From NCBI GenBank assembly GCA_030633285.1, contig DAOVTC010000040.1, positions 1 to 8,285 on the forward strand: a stretch of DNA of 8,285 bases, written 5' to 3'. Shown here piece after piece: positions 6,222-8,285 of this stretch. The position numbers and the translations under genes were made by a program. The stretch's first letter is position 1; the number at the start of each line of letters is the position of its first letter. The stretch comes from Flavobacteriaceae bacterium (GTDB lineage Bacteria > Bacteroidota > Bacteroidia > Flavobacteriales > Flavobacteriaceae). The notes below the pieces were generated by a model that saw only the letters and a list, made by a program, of their open reading frames with translations, was not told where the DNA came from and did not search any database.

Positions 6222-7142
6222 TTACTTCGTGTCTTGCCAAACACCGGTTGCTAAATCATTTTCATCAATAAACCCTAAAATTTCTTTAGGAATATTTTTA
6301 GCTCCTTTAAAGTTTGTATTTTCAAATTCAGTACCAAAAAAATTACACCCTTTTAAATCGGCACCACTAAAATCAGTTCCTTGTAAATGACCTCCCTGAA
6401 AATTGGCATACCAAAGTCGTGAATTAACAAAACTAGATTCCTCTAATCCTGCACCGGTAAAATCAGCATAGGAAAAATCACAGCTATCCAATTTAGATTT
6501 TAAAAGTACAGCCCTGAATAGTTTTGCTCTAATACCTTTAGATCCTGTCAAATCACTTTCTAAAAATTCTGAATCTTTCATTAAAGCTCCAGAAAAATCA
6601 CAATTTCGCATTGTGGTAAAATGCCCCTCCATACCAAACATATTCGCTCCTCTAAAGTTAGAATTTGATAAGTGTGCATGATTTACTTTAACATGAAACA
6701 ATCTACTTTGCTGAAAATTAATACTATCCATAATTGAACCATCAAAAATAGTCCATCTAACATCAGCTGCTCTAAAATCAGATTTACGGTAATTTCCATC
6801 CATGCAGCGACCAGAACGTATAGATGCTCCTCTAAAATCTCCTTCAATTACACTAACTCTAGGCCAATAAACTTCATCTAATGAATCTCTGCGAAAATCA
6901 TCACCATCTTGAGGAATTGCTACTATACCTTTATATCTTTTTAACCCATTTAAGAGTGTAGTTTCTTCGTCAATAATTACATTAAGTTGATCGGGTTCTA
7001 AAAAAATTGCTAATTCAAAAATGCTTGTGGTGTCTGGATCTGTTGGAAAAATTTGATTAACAGGCGATGCATTTATGTAACCACATGAGTAGTACAAACT
7101 CGTTATCATTAGTAAGCCCATTAAATATATTATGTATTTCAT
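6222..7142 (-). CDS. Probable lipoprotein made of pentapeptide repeats
   Basis: A 306-residue protein. Residues 1-19 are a signal peptide ending in LYYS-Cys20, a loose lipobox, so it is probably lipid-anchored in the envelope. Residues ~101-280 are about 36 consecutive pentapeptides of the A(D/N)LXX type. The central residue falls at 103 and every fifth position to 278, and is hydrophobic nearly throughout (exceptions Gly173, Gly203 and Cys113). Typical units are SDFRA, SNFRG, CDFSG, ADFTG, TDFSG and ADLKG. This should fold as a right-handed square beta-helix of about nine coils. Residues 21-100 form a non-repeat N-terminal region. The function of such proteins is mostly unknown; cytoplasmic members such as MfpA/Qnr protect gyrase, which an exported lipoprotein would not do. 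It lies 148 bases after the nosY-like gene and has no obvious promoter, suggesting cotranscription. Confidence 0.85.
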   Translation of the reverse strand: MKYIIYLMGLLMITSLYYSCGYINASPVNQIFPTDPDTTSIFELAIFLEPDQLNVIIDEETTLLNGLKRYKGIVAIPQDGDDFRRDSLDEVYWPRVSVIEGDFRGASIRSGRCMDGNYRKSDFRAADVRWTIFDGSIMDSINFQQSRLFHVKVNHAHLSNSNFRGANMFGMEGHFTTMRNCDFSGALMKDSEFLESDLTGSKGIRAKLFRAVLLKSKLDSCDFSYADFTGAGLEESSFVNSRLWYANFQGGHLQGTDFSGADLKGCNFFGTEFENTNFKGAKNIPKEILGFIDENDLATGVWQDTK

Positions 7143-7163
7143 CTGTTCATATTTATTGTTTTA

Positions 7164-7193
7164 TCGGTCATACCCGACTGCCGGCGAGGCAGG
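7164..7193. repeat. GC-rich palindromic element (REP-like)
   Basis: A GC-rich island in an AT-rich spacer. CTGCC (7178-7182) and GGCAG (7188-7192) form a five-pair G-C-rich stem with loop GGCGA. An adjoining TCGG/CCGA pair (7164-7167 and 7174-7177) gives a second hairpin. Similar CTGCCGGC-type palindromes are, from memory, common interspersed repeats in flavobacterial genomes. Transcribed from nosY, it could also act as an mRNA processing or attenuation hairpin. Confidence 0.55.
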
Positions 7194-7250
7194 TGTAACA
7201 TTTATATAATCATTTCCTTGTGTGACTAAATTTTTAGCTCTTGCTATTAG

Positions 7251-7280
7251 TCTCTTTTCTTTATTCTTTCTTCTCTCTTC
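7251..7280. repeat. Polypyrimidine/polypurine tract after nosY
   Basis: Twenty-nine of 30 bases on the plus strand are pyrimidines (only A7263 breaks the run), so the nosY transcript has a purine-rich 3' stretch ten bases after the stop codon. It lacks a fixed repeat unit. A purine-rich unstructured stretch could influence mRNA stability or ribosome loading, but this is not shown. Confidence 0.5.
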
Positions 7281-7290
7281 GTTATTTTAC

Positions 7291-8127
7291 TTAAACAACA
7301 TCATTTCTATTAAAATATCTATTCCCTAAAAAGGCAAACACAAAACCTAAAACAATTGGATACAATATAGAAAATATGATAAAAACACTACGATTTACCG
7401 TATCTAACACATAGTATGAAGCTGTACCCATTACTGTAAGTTGAGGATCAAAAAGAATTAAACTTCCTGTTCTAAACACCTGTAAAGGGTTTAACATTCC
7501 CAAACCAATTATTAAATCTGGATTGCCACGCATTCGCAACATAATTCCTATTAAAATTAAATCTATAAATGCAACAAGAAATAACCAAATAATAAATGCA
7601 GTACTAACTGCAATATCTTGTGATGAAGCTCTTGCTGAAATATACATACTTAAACCTAAAAAGAAAAATACCAAAGATGCTAACAAAGCACTATACAAGA
7701 AAAATAAGTCCCACGGCACATCAATATTGGTAATTAATGCCCAAATTACAGAACCTAATAAAGCAATAAATACTGGAGTATAAATAATTAAAAAACGACC
7801 TACAAGCTTACCCCAAAAATAACTACTAAAAGATATGGGTAAGGACAATATATACTCCATCACGCTATTCTCTCTATCACCTACAACAGAACGTACTGTT
7901 GAAATAAGTACATAAATTGGCAAAATTGCCATACTAATTTGCATAAAAGTAACCATTAGTCGACTTAAACCAACAAACCCAATAATTTGTGATTCGGTTA
8001 TACCTGATGTAAACATTACGGCTACAAATCCACCAAATAATATACTATATGCCCAAAACCAAGTGGAACGAAGATTTTGACGAATATCTGAATGTACAAT
8101 CTCTTTTAAACTTTCAAAACTTTTCAT
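7291..8127 (-). CDS. nosY: NosY-like ABC-2 permease, nitrous oxide reductase maturation
   Basis: A 278-residue inner-membrane protein with six predicted membrane segments (about 24-43, 56-79, 113-133, 139-162, 175-197 and 245-268). Its layout and motifs match NosY, the permease of the NosDFY ABC transporter that supports assembly of the copper-sulfur centre of nitrous oxide reductase. Visible matches are the loop GDRENSVMEYILSLPIS (83-99), WLFLVAFIDLILIGIML (181-197), and LGMLNPLQVFRTGSLILFD (209-227), which corresponds to the LLLNPTDIYRL region of Pseudomonas NosY. The start is the ATG at 8127, with an A/T-rich leader and no promoter seen in the 59-base gap to the previous gene, so it is likely cotranscribed from the right. 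A related ABC-2 permease of another role cannot be fully excluded. NosF and NosD are not visible. Confidence 0.78.
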   Translation of the reverse strand: MKSFESLKEIVHSDIRQNLRSTWFWAYSILFGGFVAVMFTSGITESQIIGFVGLSRLMVTFMQISMAILPIYVLISTVRSVVGDRENSVMEYILSLPISFSSYFWGKLVGRFLIIYTPVFIALLGSVIWALITNIDVPWDLFFLYSALLASLVFFFLGLSMYISARASSQDIAVSTAFIIWLFLVAFIDLILIGIMLRMRGNPDLIIGLGMLNPLQVFRTGSLILFDPQLTVMGTASYYVLDTVNRSVFIIFSILYPIVLGFVFAFLGNRYFNRNDVV

Positions 8128-8186
8128 TGATATAAAGATCTATATTGATTTTTTTAATTAATTTTTTTTAGCTACTAATTTGAGAA

Positions 8187-8285
8187 TTATTCCTCCTTTA
8201 CTTTATTATGTTCTTTCTCTAATTTTTCCTCTAACTTTTTCAATTTTTCAGGATTGTCTTTCATCATCAACATTTTTTCTTGAAT
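8187..8285 (-). CDS. C-terminal end of an unidentified gene, upstream of nosY (partial)
   Basis: Only the last 32 residues are in the window; the gene continues beyond the right edge. They are highly charged, with Lys and Glu in a heptad-like spacing (KLKKLEEKLEKEH), so a C-terminal helix or coiled coil is likely. Four methionines cluster just before (MLMMKDNP plus the preceding region). It ends 59 bases before nosY and is on the same strand, so they are probably one operon. By position it could be nosF (ATPase) or nosL (copper chaperone), but the tail alone does not identify it. Confidence 0.75.
   Translation of the reverse strand: MQEKMLMMKDNPEKLKKLEEKLEKEHNKVKEE

Noticed and set aside
6222..7142. 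Quinolone-resistance (Qnr/MfpA-like) role for the pentapeptide protein
   Set aside because: The N-terminal signal and lipobox place it outside the cytoplasm, and it has an extra ~80-residue non-repeat region; gyrase protection is unlikely.
7523..7783. Plus-strand open frame opposite nosY
   Set aside because: Antisense to a conserved membrane protein; composition reflects the reverse complement.
1..8285. CRISPR arrays, tRNA, rRNA, insertion sequences, prophage or toxin-antitoxin genes
   Set aside because: No regularly spaced repeats, cloverleaf, transposase, terminal inverted repeats or phage genes were seen on either strand.

Overview
The window is an AT-rich (roughly one third GC by eye) stretch of a Bacteroidota chromosome, most likely from a Flavobacteriia-like organism. 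The clearest sign is the promoter type. At least five genes are preceded by the Bacteroidota sigma-A -7 box TAnnTTTG, one of them with a perfectly spaced TTTG -33 box, and no gene has a clear Shine-Dalgarno sequence. Protein families and gene style agree with this. There are no rRNA or tRNA genes, CRISPR arrays, insertion sequences or phage genes.

Left part (1-4648): a LexA/S24-family self-cleaving repressor (minus strand, 73-696) is divergent from a large SLC12-type cation-chloride cotransporter (857-3040). Then come an EamA/DMT-family transporter (3128-4021) and a soluble family I inorganic pyrophosphatase (4100-4648). The last two have their own TAnnTTTG boxes, so this looks like a series of separate housekeeping transcription units rather than one operon.

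Middle (4649-5530): a gene-poor leader of about 190 bases with inverted repeats precedes a small PAS protein (4837-5493). Its PAS domain closely resembles the FAD-binding PAS domain of the aerotaxis receptor Aer, but it carries no chemoreceptor signalling domain. It converges on the next block.

Right part (5531-8285, all minus strand, transcribed right to left): the C-terminal end of an unidentified gene, a NosY-like ABC-2 permease, a probable lipoprotein made of about 36 uninterrupted pentapeptide repeats, and an exported YceI-family protein. NosY belongs to the NosDFY complex, which matures the copper centres of nitrous oxide reductase, so the right edge is probably the end of a nos (N2O reduction) cluster. 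The pentapeptide lipoprotein and the YceI protein would then be candidate downstream accessory genes. nosZ, nosD, nosF and nosL are not visible, so the nos assignment rests on NosY similarity alone.

The most notable observations are: a bacterial SLC12 protein that keeps the residues of both the sodium and the potassium sites of animal NKCC; the stand-alone Aer-like flavin PAS protein beside a possible N2O-respiration locus; the pentapeptide lipoprotein with a 20-residue phenylalanine ladder; a GC-rich palindrome in the nosY-pentapeptide gap; and a nearly leaderless lexA-like gene whose promoter overlaps repeated GTGTAT sites.
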